NCBI GenBank assembly: GCA_947493215.1
Contig: CANLQE010000001.1
Location: forward strand, 620,001 to 684,000
Length of the DNA stretch: 64,000 bases
Reading direction: 5' to 3'
From: an uncultured Sphingomonadaceae bacterium
GTDB taxonomy: Bacteria > Pseudomonadota > Alphaproteobacteria > Sphingomonadales > Sphingomonadaceae
Under the pieces are notes generated by a model that was not told the origin of the DNA, made no database searches, and saw nothing but the letters and a program-made list of their open reading frames with translations. Numbering within the stretch: position 1 is the first letter of the stretch; each line of letters starts with the position of its first letter. Below are positions 16,100-24,203 of this stretch, one piece after another. A program made the translations under genes and the position numbers.

Positions 16100-16858
16100 C
16101 TACCAATGTTCTGCGAATGGACGAACTACCATATCGAATGCCCAAGTAGACCGGTCCTGATGAGCGAGATGATAGACTTCGTCGGCTATAGCCAAGGGCT
16201 TTGCATAAAAATCAGCCTGCTCGAAGGGCCAGTCTGATGGCGGCAACAACCAAGCCGGTTTATCTTCCGCAGGGCCCAGCCAAGTCACATCAATGGCCGC
16301 GTCCACTGTCACATAACCAACATGCACGCCCTGTGGTCCAAGATCGCGGGCCATGGCCTCCGCAAAAATTCGTTGCGCGGCCTTGGTTGGCGCAAAAAGC
16401 GCATAATTTGGAACGCCGCGGTGCGATGCCGTATTGCCTGTGGCGATGATCGCCCCTTTTCCAGCTTGCACCATAGCCGGCGCAAGAGCACGTGACATAT
16501 ACAAAAAAGCGGTCACATTAACTCTGAAGTTTCGTTCAAGCTCACTTGGGTCAGCGTCGAGAAATCGGTCAAAACTATGTGCAACGGCGTTGTGAATAAC
16601 CACAGTTGGACTGCCAAGCTCCTTTTGCACAAGTTTGATCACTGCGGTCAGTTTTCCAAGATCACCCACATCACAGATATAGGCTTCTGCGTTGTCAATC
16701 TCTTGCTCCAACGTTGCCAATCGCTTCGCATTGCGGGCAATCATCGCAACACGGTAACCACCCTGAACAAAGCGTCTGACGAGCGCAGCACCGGTTGCAT
16801 CTCCCACTCCGGTAATCAGGCAAAGCGGGCGCGTCTCTTTCTTTTTGGTTTCAACCAT
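16100..16858 (-). CDS. atypical SDR-fold protein lacking the catalytic tyrosine
   Basis: A 252-residue Rossmann protein: cofactor loop CLITGVGDATGAALVRRF, ICDVGDLGKL, HNAV in place of NNAG, and a RVNVTAFLYMSRALAP helix. At the catalytic tetrad the sequence is NYALFAPTKAAQ: Lys159 is kept but the Tyr position is Phe155 (Tyr152 is three residues too early), and the serine region reads TGNTASHRG with Thr. Redox activity of the classical kind is therefore doubtful; a binding or non-redox role, or an altered acid, is possible. It lies between the unknown 136-residue gene (10-bp gap) and the enoyl-CoA hydratase remnant, in a fatty-acyl-type operon with a thiolase. Confidence 0.82.
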   Translation of the reverse strand: MVETKKKETRPLCLITGVGDATGAALVRRFVQGGYRVAMIARNAKRLATLEQEIDNAEAYICDVGDLGKLTAVIKLVQKELGSPTVVIHNAVAHSFDRFLDADPSELERNFRVNVTAFLYMSRALAPAMVQAGKGAIIATGNTASHRGVPNYALFAPTKAAQRIFAEAMARDLGPQGVHVGYVTVDAAIDVTWLGPAEDKPAWLLPPSDWPFEQADFYAKPLAIADEVYHLAHQDRSTWAFDMVVRPFAEHW

Positions 16859-16867
16859 TCCGATACC

Positions 16868-17278
16868 TTAGGCTGCCCTTTTTGAGCCAAAAGGTGGCCC
16901 ATATTTTTCATTTGCTTCTCCAGCTTTGATTACGCTGTGGATGGACTGATCGACTTCATAGGTACGCACCCATTCTAAGTCTCCTGGATGCATAGCCATT
17001 TGCGAATGCGGAGATCGGCTTGGGCGCAAATAGGATACCAAAGCCATCCGGCATGCCTGACCGCCAAAGCCATAATTATATTGGCCATTCTCCTTGGCGT
17101 AACGGCTGCGATAGAGTTTCCAAAACTGTCCGTCATAAGCATAGATAGCGAAACTGATTTCATGTGTATCATATTGCCAATGCCAAATGCCTGGATCTTC
17201 CACCAAAACCCAATCGGAAAACCGGCTGCCGTCCTGAAACGTCTCACCGATCATGTCCCACCTTAGTGTATCAGTCAT
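16868..17278 (-). CDS. uncharacterised protein in thiolase operon
   Basis: 136 residues from ATG at 17278, which has AAGGACT nine bases upstream; an earlier start at 17365 would run into the thiolase gene. No known family is recognised. The sequence is rich in Trp and Tyr (LRWDMIGETFQDGSRFSDWV, GIWHWQYDTHEISFAIYAYDGQFWKLYRSRY), with alternating hydrophobic residues suggesting a beta-rich fold, perhaps a lipocalin-like or SnoaL-like barrel. There is no signal peptide or membrane segment. It is 22 bp after the thiolase gene and 10 bp before the SDR-like gene, so it is an operon member. Function unknown. Confidence 0.7.
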   Translation of the reverse strand: MTDTLRWDMIGETFQDGSRFSDWVLVEDPGIWHWQYDTHEISFAIYAYDGQFWKLYRSRYAKENGQYNYGFGGQACRMALVSYLRPSRSPHSQMAMHPGDLEWVRTYEVDQSIHSVIKAGEANEKYGPPFGSKRAA

Positions 17279-17300
17279 TTTTGAAGTCCTTTCTTTCAGA

Positions 17301-18557
17301 TTATGGTTTTTCGAGAAGTACCGCACTGGCCAGACCGCCGGCAGCGCAGACACTGGCGAGCCCATAGCGCGCGTCCCGACGTTTCATTTCATTGGCCAGC
17401 GTCGTTATGATCCGGACACCGGTGGCGGCGAGGGGATGCCCAACCGCGATAGAGCTTCCCAGCGGATTGAGGATGGCATGATCAACCGGCCCGGTGGCAG
17501 CAGCTTTCCAAGCCGTTTCCCATGCCTTGATATTTGCAAGAACCTGTCCTGCAAATGCTTCGTGCATTTCGAGAATCTCAATGTCAGACAAACGCAATTC
17601 GTTCCGGGCGAGAAGTCTTGGCACGGCCAATGCGGGCGCCATCAGCAAGCCTTCGGCCGGGTCTATCGCGGCAAATTCGATATCCTTGATGAAGCAGACT
17701 GGCGGGAAACCAATTTGCTCTGCATAGGCCTCGGACGCGAGTAAAATTGAAGCGGACCCGTCTGTCAGTGGACTCGCATTTCCCGCTGTGATCGAACCGC
17801 TTGAAGACCGATCAAAAACTGGCGGGAGGGAAGCAAGCTGCTCTTTGGAGGTATCGGAGCGAATTTGCTGGTCACACTCTATCCCATCTATCGGTGCAAT
17901 TTCGGCCAATAAGCGTCCATCTTCCGTGGCCTTACGGGCATTCATATGGCTGGTATATGCAAGCAGGTCCTGATTTTCGCGAGAGATATGCCAGTCCTTG
18001 ATCGACAATTCGGTATGTTCTCCCATGGAGAGGCCCGTTGACGGTTCCCGCAAGCCGCCCGCTGATGTTAGTAGGCTATTGAAATCCAGCTCTTCGAGAA
18101 TTTTCAAGCGGGCGCGGTTGCGAGACTCAGACACCAGCGAATGGAGCGCCTTGGTTGCTTCTGGGCCAAGAGCGACCGGCGGATTGGACATGGATTCCGT
18201 GCCGCCAGCAATCACCAGATCGGCATGGCCGGTAGAGATACGGGCCGATGCGGTTTCGATAGCGCTGATGCCGGTCACGCAATTGCTGCCGACGCTGAGT
18301 GCGCGTATGCTGGGGTCCAGATCGGATTGCAGCACTATCTCTCGAGCAAGATGCGGAATTGCGGGGTTGGCGGCCACCGTACCGAAGATAATCTCGTCAA
18401 TGGCCGCGTCATCGACCTGATATCTTTCGAGCAACCCATTTACTGCATGGATTGCCAGATCCAGCGCTGATAAATGTGCGAAGACGGTCCCTGCTTTTGC
18501 AAAGGGCGTTCGGATGCCGCCCAGTATTGCAACGCGTGTCGATTTGCTGTTTGCCAT
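17301..18557 (-). CDS. thiolase / acetyl-CoA acyltransferase (FadI-like)
   Basis: A 418-residue thiolase with the three active-site elements: acyl-binding Cys93 in SVGSNCVTGISA, His in AVGHPLAATG, and the second cysteine in SVCAAGGLA. EMHEAFAGQ replaces the common NEAFA, as in FadI-type trifunctional partner thiolases. GGIRTPFAK marks the N-terminus. It should cleave a 3-ketoacyl-CoA with CoA, i.e. a beta-oxidation or side-chain-degradation step. It is the first substantial enzyme of the minus-strand operon with the AhpD-like protein upstream (23 bp) and the unknown protein downstream (22 bp). The neighbouring enoyl-CoA hydratase is now only a fragment, so the cycle is incomplete locally. Confidence 0.9.
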   Translation of the reverse strand: MANSKSTRVAILGGIRTPFAKAGTVFAHLSALDLAIHAVNGLLERYQVDDAAIDEIIFGTVAANPAIPHLAREIVLQSDLDPSIRALSVGSNCVTGISAIETASARISTGHADLVIAGGTESMSNPPVALGPEATKALHSLVSESRNRARLKILEELDFNSLLTSAGGLREPSTGLSMGEHTELSIKDWHISRENQDLLAYTSHMNARKATEDGRLLAEIAPIDGIECDQQIRSDTSKEQLASLPPVFDRSSSGSITAGNASPLTDGSASILLASEAYAEQIGFPPVCFIKDIEFAAIDPAEGLLMAPALAVPRLLARNELRLSDIEILEMHEAFAGQVLANIKAWETAWKAAATGPVDHAILNPLGSSIAVGHPLAATGVRIITTLANEMKRRDARYGLASVCAAGGLASAVLLEKP

Positions 18558-18580
18558 GCGATCCGTCTCCTGCCGCCCGT

Positions 18581-19135
18581 CTATCGGGCCTTCGTCTCGG
18601 AAGACTCCAGCAGCGGCGTATATCCGTGGTTGGCGAGCGCGGTTCCGACATATTCAAAATAGCTTGGGCCGCCCTCGACCCCGAAAGAGTCGACCAGCCG
18701 GTTTACATAGTTGAACAGTGAAATGACGTTGATCGCATCTTCAATCGTCTGTTCCGCAATGCCTTCGGTTATCAGTGCGTCGATGTCAGCTTTTCCGATG
18801 CCGCCCGGATCCCTTGTCAGCTTGGTTGCGAAATCCAGAATGGCGCGCAGCTGATCACTAACCCCTTCCATTTTCGAACCATGTTCCAGGCTATCAATGA
18901 CCTCGGCACCGGTATCCATTGCCGCCAAAGTTGCGCGATGGGCTCCGAGGCAAAAATCGCACCCGTTGAGACTCGAAACATGAGCAGCGAGAATCTCCCG
19001 TTCCGGTTTGCTGAGGTCCGAAGGACCGACCATTACGTTTTCAATAAATTCCAGCAATGGTTTGTAGATGGCAGGAGAGCGGAGGAAGACGTCGGCGACT
19101 CCTTGAAAATCTTTGGCATAGGTGAGATGAGGCAT
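18581..19135 (-). CDS. carboxymuconolactone decarboxylase/AhpD-family protein
   Basis: A 184-residue all-helical protein with the AhpD redox motif: Cys59-x2-Cys62-x3-His66 in NGCDFCLGAHRA, preceded by LSKPEREILAAHVSSLN. It belongs to the peroxidase-related (YciW/AhpD) branch rather than true gamma-carboxymuconolactone decarboxylases, which lack the CxxC. Such proteins reduce peroxides or act as thiol-disulfide partners. It is upstream of the thiolase (23-bp gap) and 75 bp downstream of the carbonic anhydrase gene. Its presence suggests oxidative by-products in the pathway; that is inference. Confidence 0.82.
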   Translation of the reverse strand: MPHLTYAKDFQGVADVFLRSPAIYKPLLEFIENVMVGPSDLSKPEREILAAHVSSLNGCDFCLGAHRATLAAMDTGAEVIDSLEHGSKMEGVSDQLRAILDFATKLTRDPGGIGKADIDALITEGIAEQTIEDAINVISLFNYVNRLVDSFGVEGGPSYFEYVGTALANHGYTPLLESSETKAR

Positions 19136-19210
19136 TGTTTTTCCGTGACATATTGGAGGTGGGGAGGAAGGATTGGTGAAGGCGCCTGTTGCTTGCGCAT
19201 CTGGCGTGAC

Positions 19211-19807
19211 TTAACCGGGCGCAAGATCTTCAATAATGCGCGTCAGGCTGTGTTCCTCGATATCGTAGACATAGCCATATATGTTCACATGCTTTGGCGT
19301 TCCGGGCGATTGACGGATCAGCGCGGTGTCATGTACCAGCGAGGAGCCATAATCCGAAATGCACACACTTTCTGTCGGATAGAGATCGGAAATATCGGCC
19401 TGATGCTCATCTTTGAAAGCAGTGATGATACCATCGACTGTATAAGAGGTCGCGCCGCAATGGGTGTGATGGACCACCACGATATTTTCGACGCCCAGAA
19501 GATGCTGTCCAACCGTAATCGAGCGAAGCGCGTCCATCGCCCGGCCGCCAGCGACCACAACATCGAGCATGCTGGTCGACACGCCGATTACCTCACCCGA
19601 TTCATCCGAGATTTCTTCACCGGGATAGGTTTCGCCAAATTCCTTCGCGATTGCGTCCGGAATACCCTTGGCGCGCGGGTCGTAACAATAGATGACAATT
19701 GTCTTTAATGGCATCAGCTGGGAAAATTCAGAGCGAACGTCTGCTTCGACATAGCCGGGCTGTTTTGAAAACGCATATTTGTCAAACTTGGAGGCAGATG
19801 GGGGCAT
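19211..19807 (-). CDS. beta-carbonic anhydrase-like protein
   Basis: 198 residues from ATG at 19807, preceded by AAGGAAC; the longer frame to 19885 has no supporting site. The zinc site of beta-carbonic anhydrases is visible: Cys41 with the Asp43-Arg45 dyad (YCYDPRAKG), His114 and Cys117 (VVHHTHCGATS). The protein is close to the short cab-type enzymes. The reaction would be reversible CO2 hydration. Being first in an operon of acyl-CoA enzymes and divergent from a GcvA-type regulator, it may supply bicarbonate or remove CO2 from a decarboxylation step; alternatively it is a related hydrolase such as COS or CS2 hydrolase, which share this fold and would fit the DsrE genes nearby. Confidence 0.82.
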   Translation of the reverse strand: MPPSASKFDKYAFSKQPGYVEADVRSEFSQLMPLKTIVIYCYDPRAKGIPDAIAKEFGETYPGEEISDESGEVIGVSTSMLDVVVAGGRAMDALRSITVGQHLLGVENIVVVHHTHCGATSYTVDGIITAFKDEHQADISDLYPTESVCISDYGSSLVHDTALIRQSPGTPKHVNIYGYVYDIEEHSLTRIIEDLAPG

Positions 19808-19987
19808 GGCGGTGTTCCTTTTTCTTGCAACGGCATCGTAAAACAGGTGGACGAAGAAGGGTTCGATCAGAATTTGACTAAACATATCTTGGTCATTTCA
19901 TCTCCGTGTGTTACCTAAATGATCAGAAAAAGTTGTTGTTTCAAACGATCCTTTCTAAGTCTTGAATCAAAATAACTAGGTCTAAAA

Positions 19988-20923
19988 ATGTCTCGCCGAC
20001 TTTACCCCATGAATGCCATGCGTGCCTTTGAGGCTTCGGCCAGACATCTGAGTTTCGTGAAGGCAGCCGACGAACTTTACGTGACCCCGGCCGCGCTTAG
20101 CCATCAGGTCAAGAAGCTTGAAAACTACCTCGGAGCGAAGCTGTTCAACAGACTGCACCGCGGAATCACACTCACCAGTGCCGGATTGAGTCTGCTCGAA
20201 GATATCAGGCATATATTTGCCGATCTTGACGATATTGTTGAACGGTTCTTCGAAACCGAAGCGGAAGGGGCACTGACGATCAGTGTTGCTCCCATGTTTG
20301 CCGCGAAATGGCTCTTACCCCGTTTACAGGATTTCGAGACATCCTTTCCGGAGCTGGATCTGCGCATATCATCCAGCCTGTCGCTGGTTGATTTTACCAG
20401 CGATGCATTTGATGCAGCCATACGCATAGGGCACGGGAACTATCCGGGGGTGCAATCAATTGAACTCCTCCAAGAGACCGTGACCCCGATGTGCAGTCCG
20501 CGCCTGCTGGACGATGGACGGCCAGCTACCCAGGCTTCAGATCTCCAGAATCACGTTTTGTTGCATGATGAATCCATGTCTTTCGATCCAGCCGCGCCAA
20601 CATGGGAGACATGGTTCGCAACATTTGGAGCTGTGCCAAGCAATCCAGCCCGGGGGCCGCGGTTCAGTCAGCCGGACCATGCTCTGCAAGCTGCCGTTGA
20701 CGGTGCAGGCATCGTCCTGGGTTGGCGAACGTTGGCGCGGGATGATATCAAGGCTGGCCGGCTGGTCGAACTTTTTGATCATACATTGCCGTTGAACTCG
20801 TCATTATTCCTTGTTTACCCTGAAGCATATACGCGACGACAGAAAATCCAGCTTTTTGAAAACTGGTTGTTGCAACAGTTTTCCGTTGAAGCGAGTGACC
20901 CCGGCTCAGGCTTGTTGCGATAG
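19988..20923 (+). CDS. LysR-family transcriptional regulator, GcvA type
   Basis: A 311-residue LysR regulator. The winged HTH is at residues 8-66 (MNAMRAFEASARHLSFVKAADELYVTPAALSHQVKKLE), with LGAKLFNRLHRGITLTSAG next. The C-terminal domain (about 92-300) is a periplasmic-binding-protein fold of the GcvA group. It is transcribed away from the carbonic anhydrase operon, sharing a 180-bp gap with TTGTTTCAAACGATCC, a candidate LysR T-N-A site. It probably controls the carbonic anhydrase to SDR operon and itself. Confidence 0.9.
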   Translation: MSRRLYPMNAMRAFEASARHLSFVKAADELYVTPAALSHQVKKLENYLGAKLFNRLHRGITLTSAGLSLLEDIRHIFADLDDIVERFFETEAEGALTISVAPMFAAKWLLPRLQDFETSFPELDLRISSSLSLVDFTSDAFDAAIRIGHGNYPGVQSIELLQETVTPMCSPRLLDDGRPATQASDLQNHVLLHDESMSFDPAAPTWETWFATFGAVPSNPARGPRFSQPDHALQAAVDGAGIVLGWRTLARDDIKAGRLVELFDHTLPLNSSLFLVYPEAYTRRQKIQLFENWLLQQFSVEASDPGSGLLR

Positions 20924-20975
20924 CATGGCCCCGTAATTGATAGAAACGATTACAAATCAGCGGGCACTCAAAATA

Positions 20976-21044
20976 GAATATCGGCTTTCGGGATAAAGCG
21001 GACGCAACGCTAGTATAGGTTTTGGGCGCAAAAGCAGACATTGG
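20976..21044. repeat. intergenic double-hairpin repeat, copy B
   Basis: A full-length (about 70-bp) copy. The left arm TCGGCTTTCGGGATAAAGCGGA and right arm TTTTGGGCGCAAAAGCAGACATTGG each fold on themselves, joined by the conserved linker with AACGCTAGT. It lies between two convergent LysR genes. Confidence 0.8.
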
Positions 21045-21115
21045 AGTTTTGCATTTTCCACAGTTGTTGACGATCAGCTCCGGACGGCACCGGCAGACTC
21101 CAGATGCATATTGTT

Positions 21116-22042
21116 TCACTTCGCACACTCAACGGCGTTTATGAGCCATCTACGAAATGCGCAGATTATCCGATCACCTGCTTGTTCAGGACGTACCACC
21201 ATATACAGCGTACTTTCTTGTCCTGCCGGATCAAGTGGCGTGACGAGCTTCTTGCCGTGGTCGGGGCGCCGGTAAATGAGGGGGCTCATTCCTAACGCAA
21301 CACCGTGGCCATGTTCTGCCGCCTCCAAAGCGGCCGGGACGCTGTCGACCCAAAGTTCGCCGGCGGGTGTCAAGTCACCTTCGCCCATCGCGGAAAGCCA
21401 TTTACTCCAAGAATGCGGCATCGCAGATACATGGATTAGCACGCTTTCAGAAAGCTTCTTGGCGCAATCTAGACCTTGGGCAATGTCGGGGTGACATACA
21501 GGTACAGATTGAACGCGCAGCAAGGGTTCAAATTTTAGTCCTCGACTTCTGGTTTTCCCGAAACGAATTGCAACGTCCACACCGCTGGAGTCGAAATCGG
21601 CATACTGATGAGTTGCCTCAAGACGGAGCGATAACGATGGGTGATACCGATTGAGTGTGCCAAGTGATGGCATGATTACGGTGCTGGTGAAGAAAGGGAG
21701 TGAACTAACTCTTAATTCGTACCGCCGCGCCTCGTTGGTCGACAACAGATCTCGTCCAGCCAGGTCGAGTTCTTCTAAGATCGATTTTGCGACTTGAAAA
21801 TATTTTTCGCCCGCAGGCGTTAACCGGACTGACCGACCAGCGCGAGCAAATAATCGCACGCCAAAACTCTCTTCTAGGCCGCGTATTTGGTGGCTGATCG
21901 CCGACGGTGAGAGACTCAAATCCTTTGCAGCAATCTGAAAACTTCGATGTGATGCAGCACGTTCAAATGCCAACAAGGCTGTCATTGATGGCAGCGTTCT
22001 TTGTGAACCCGAACCATGACTCGGTAGATGAAATAAACTCAT
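21116..22042 (-). CDS. LysR-family transcriptional regulator, GcvA type
   Basis: A 308-residue regulator: HTH at residues 18-76 (MTALLAFERAASHRSFQIAAKDLSLSPSAISHQIRGLEESFGVRLFARAGRSVRLTPAG), then the effector-binding domain. It is related to the regulator at 19988 but clearly distinct. It is divergent from the thioesterase-DsrE-MBL operon with an 80-bp gap, the normal layout for LysR control of the neighbouring operon. The gap contains TTTTAATTGCAAACC, a possible operator. The effector is unknown. Confidence 0.9.
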   Translation of the reverse strand: MSLFHLPSHGSGSQRTLPSMTALLAFERAASHRSFQIAAKDLSLSPSAISHQIRGLEESFGVRLFARAGRSVRLTPAGEKYFQVAKSILEELDLAGRDLLSTNEARRYELRVSSLPFFTSTVIMPSLGTLNRYHPSLSLRLEATHQYADFDSSGVDVAIRFGKTRSRGLKFEPLLRVQSVPVCHPDIAQGLDCAKKLSESVLIHVSAMPHSWSKWLSAMGEGDLTPAGELWVDSVPAALEAAEHGHGVALGMSPLIYRRPDHGKKLVTPLDPAGQESTLYMVVRPEQAGDRIICAFRRWLINAVECAK

Positions 22043-22122
22043 CTCAATTGAATAATGCCCTTTTGTTTTAATTGCAAACCTAAGTCATTGGAGAATTCAG
22101 GTGAACAAAAGGAAATTTAAGA

Positions 22123-22926
22123 GTGGCAGTTTTTAAACGAGATTCCACAAGTGGAAAATGGCAACCTACCCCATTGGCTCGTGGCCCATTCAAGGGCTTA
22201 CAGGGCGGTGCAATATCCGGATTGTTGATATCGGAAATAGAATCTCAGGCCGCAGGTCGTGGGTGGGGGCGAGCGATAAGCGCGCATACATCTTTCTTGA
22301 AACCGGTTCCTCTCACAAAACTTATTACGACGATAGAACCGCTTCATGAGGGTGGAAGAGTCTCTGTAGTCGACAACCATCTTTTCGCCGAAGATGAAGA
22401 TCAGCCAAGCGCATCAGTACGTGTCACATTAGTCGAAGACAGAGAGATTGATATTCCCGGTTTTTGTGCCAAGGCCTCTGAATATTTCACGCCCGAAGAT
22501 TTTGAACTGGTCAGTCGTTCTGCTCCTCATGGTGAACCCTGGTTTATGGACATAATGGATGTTCGCTCGTCTGAGGAAATCTGCTGGTTCAAATTATCTG
22601 ATATCGTTGCAGAAGGCGCTGGCCAATTAGCCCAGATCGCTGGGCCGGCGGATTGGGCTCACGGCATTGCTCGACCGGTTCAAAATATTGTGGCTGATCC
22701 AAACACAGATCTCTCCATTCATACTTTTCGAGCAAAAGTTGGAGATTGGGTTGGAGTCGAACCTGTTACGGAATGGAATCCAGCGATTGGTGTTGGGTTA
22801 GGACAAGCGAGCCTTTTAGATATCACGGGAATTTTCGGGTCGGTCACGATGTCGGTCGCCTTAACCCCTTTTCCTAAATCCTTTCACCGGAAAGTCGAGG
22901 CTCCTGCCAGAGCAACATCGACATGA
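22123..22926 (+). CDS. acyl-CoA thioesterase (TesB-like double hotdog)
   Basis: A 267-residue protein beginning with GTG at 22123 (GGAAATTTAA upstream). It has the TesB/thioesterase-II-like layout: N-terminal hotdog with GPFKGLQGGAISGLLISEIE and a strand pair (AHTSFLKPVPLTKLITTIEPLHEGGRVSVVDNHLF), then a second hotdog (FRAKVGDWVGVEPVTEWNPAIGVGLGQASLLD). The final segment matches the typical GxGxxxxxLxDxxG motif. It should hydrolyse an acyl-CoA thioester. It is the first gene of the operon and overlaps the next start by an ATGA. Thioesterase beside sulfur-relay proteins is an unusual pairing. Confidence 0.82.
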   Translation: MAVFKRDSTSGKWQPTPLARGPFKGLQGGAISGLLISEIESQAAGRGWGRAISAHTSFLKPVPLTKLITTIEPLHEGGRVSVVDNHLFAEDEDQPSASVRVTLVEDREIDIPGFCAKASEYFTPEDFELVSRSAPHGEPWFMDIMDVRSSEEICWFKLSDIVAEGAGQLAQIAGPADWAHGIARPVQNIVADPNTDLSIHTFRAKVGDWVGVEPVTEWNPAIGVGLGQASLLDITGIFGSVTMSVALTPFPKSFHRKVEAPARATST

Positions 22927-23288
22927 CACCCCCCAAACGCCAACAAACAGAAGAGGCTAAGGTGAAAGATTACATGATCGTCGAAACACGAGACATGATG
23001 GAAACACGAGATTCAGAATGGACGGGCGCGCTCGCGACCAAATTGAATCAGGCTGGTGAATGTGCGGCCATTTTTCTAGCTGAAAATGCGGTTCTGGCCG
23101 CGCGAGCTATGGCCGATGCGCCTATGATTAAACAGCTTGTTGAGGACAATGTCCCAATATTTGCGGATACTTTTGCTCTTGATGAACGCGGTATCGCTTC
23201 GTGTCATTTGACCGAGGGCGTGCGGCCTTCGAACATCTCCAGGATCGCTGACAAACTGATCGATGGCTCAACAGTAATTTGGCGTTAG
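22923..23288 (+). CDS. DsrE-like sulfur-relay protein 1
   Basis: Up to 121 residues from ATG at 22923, overlapping the thioesterase stop; a start at the GTG 22962 or ATG 22974 is possible and would remove a charged leader. The core KDYMIVETRD...GALATKLNQAGECAAIFLAENAVLAAR is a DsrE/DsrF/TusBCD fold with the usual middle segment DNVPIFADTFALDERGIASCHLTEGVRPSNI and a final STVIW strand. One Cys in IASCHL sits where TusB/DsrH-type or TusD-type cysteines occur. DsrE proteins pass persulfide sulfur between partners. It is the first of three consecutive DsrE-fold genes. Confidence 0.75.
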   Translation: MTPPKRQQTEEAKVKDYMIVETRDMMETRDSEWTGALATKLNQAGECAAIFLAENAVLAARAMADAPMIKQLVEDNVPIFADTFALDERGIASCHLTEGVRPSNISRIADKLIDGSTVIWR

Positions 23289-23299
23289 GAGGCCTTTTA

Positions 23300-23713
23300 A
23301 TGGAAACGATATCAACTCTTACTTTCGCTCTCATGGATGCACCATTTGAAGCGTCCCGAACTACAACAGTCTTGCGGCTAATAGACAGCGCATTGGACAA
23401 GGGCTGCAACATCAATGTTTTCGCCTACGAAGGCGCGGTGTATCTACCATTTGCGCTACAGGAACCGCATGCAAATGCAGTTCATGGTCATGATGTAGAT
23501 GAGGAAGACCATCCGCTTCCTCGCGAATGGATCGCGGCGCTTATCGATAAAGCTGAAGGCAAAGGCCTCACACTCAAATGGGTGAATTGCGGGCTATGCG
23601 TCGATGAACGCGGTGCTCACCAGGCAATAGCCGGGGTCGAGCGCGGTTCACCAGCAGACTTTTGGAAGATGTCGGTCGGCTCGAACAACACGCTAGTTGT
23701 TGGCACAAACTAG
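23300..23713 (+). CDS. DsrE-like sulfur-relay protein 2
   Basis: 137 residues from ATG at 23300, with a perfect AGGAGG eight bases upstream. The sequence TLTFALMDAPFEASRTTTVLRLIDSALDKGCNINVFAYEGAVYLPF follows the TusD/DsrE pattern: a glycine-rich strand-turn and substrate loop. WVNCGLCVDERGA holds a CxxC, the second cysteine aligning with the persulfide-carrying Cys of DsrE/TusD. Inserted HANAVHGHDVDEEDHPLPR is His/Asp-rich and could bind metal. It lies 11 bp after protein 1 and 10 bp before protein 3. Confidence 0.8.
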   Translation: METISTLTFALMDAPFEASRTTTVLRLIDSALDKGCNINVFAYEGAVYLPFALQEPHANAVHGHDVDEEDHPLPREWIAALIDKAEGKGLTLKWVNCGLCVDERGAHQAIAGVERGSPADFWKMSVGSNNTLVVGTN

Positions 23714-23723
23714 GAGATTGAAA

Positions 23724-24104
23724 ATGAAAGTGCTGAACATAATTTCCTGCGGCTATCGTGCAACGCTTGAAGAACAAGATGACACGATTGTCTGGATAAC
23801 CCACGCCATACGGGGTGCGGGAGCAGATATCGACATTCTCCTTCGCGGCCCGGCAACCAACTATGTTGCAACAGGCCAGAAGGTTTCACCGATTTCGATC
23901 GGCGGTCGAGAGCAAAAACATGCGCCCGATATATACGGACAGGTCGCATCGCTAGCCGGCAAGGAGGCTAAAATATTTGTAGCGGCCGAAGATATGGATA
24001 GCCGTGGACTGAAGAGGGAAGATTGCCTTCCAGCTGCACAGCCGATCCGGACAGATGACCTGCCTACTCTAATTCGCGGGTATGACGCCGTTTGGCATTG
24101 GTAA
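23724..24104 (+). CDS. DsrE-like sulfur-relay protein 3
   Basis: 126 residues from ATG at 23724 (GGAGA upstream). The start KVLNIISCGYRATLEEQDDTIVWITHAIRGAGADIDILLRG is the first strand and helix of a DsrE-like fold; the end DDLPTLIRGYDAVWHW resembles TusB/DsrH-type C-termini. One early cysteine (Cys9 in ISCGY) and one late (REDCLPA) are present. The three proteins could form a DsrEFH/TusBCD-like heteromer, but the order and lengths do not match the classical dsrEFH operon, and no dsrC/tusE gene is visible nearby. Confidence 0.7.
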   Translation: MKVLNIISCGYRATLEEQDDTIVWITHAIRGAGADIDILLRGPATNYVATGQKVSPISIGGREQKHAPDIYGQVASLAGKEAKIFVAAEDMDSRGLKREDCLPAAQPIRTDDLPTLIRGYDAVWHW

Positions 24105-24203
24105 AGTCAGTGTCATGATTCCCCGCCAGTTTTTCTATCTGAGGACTTGTTCCTTTGCTTACTTAATCGCGACCTGCACAGCCACCCGGTAAGGAGAAAG
24201 ATA

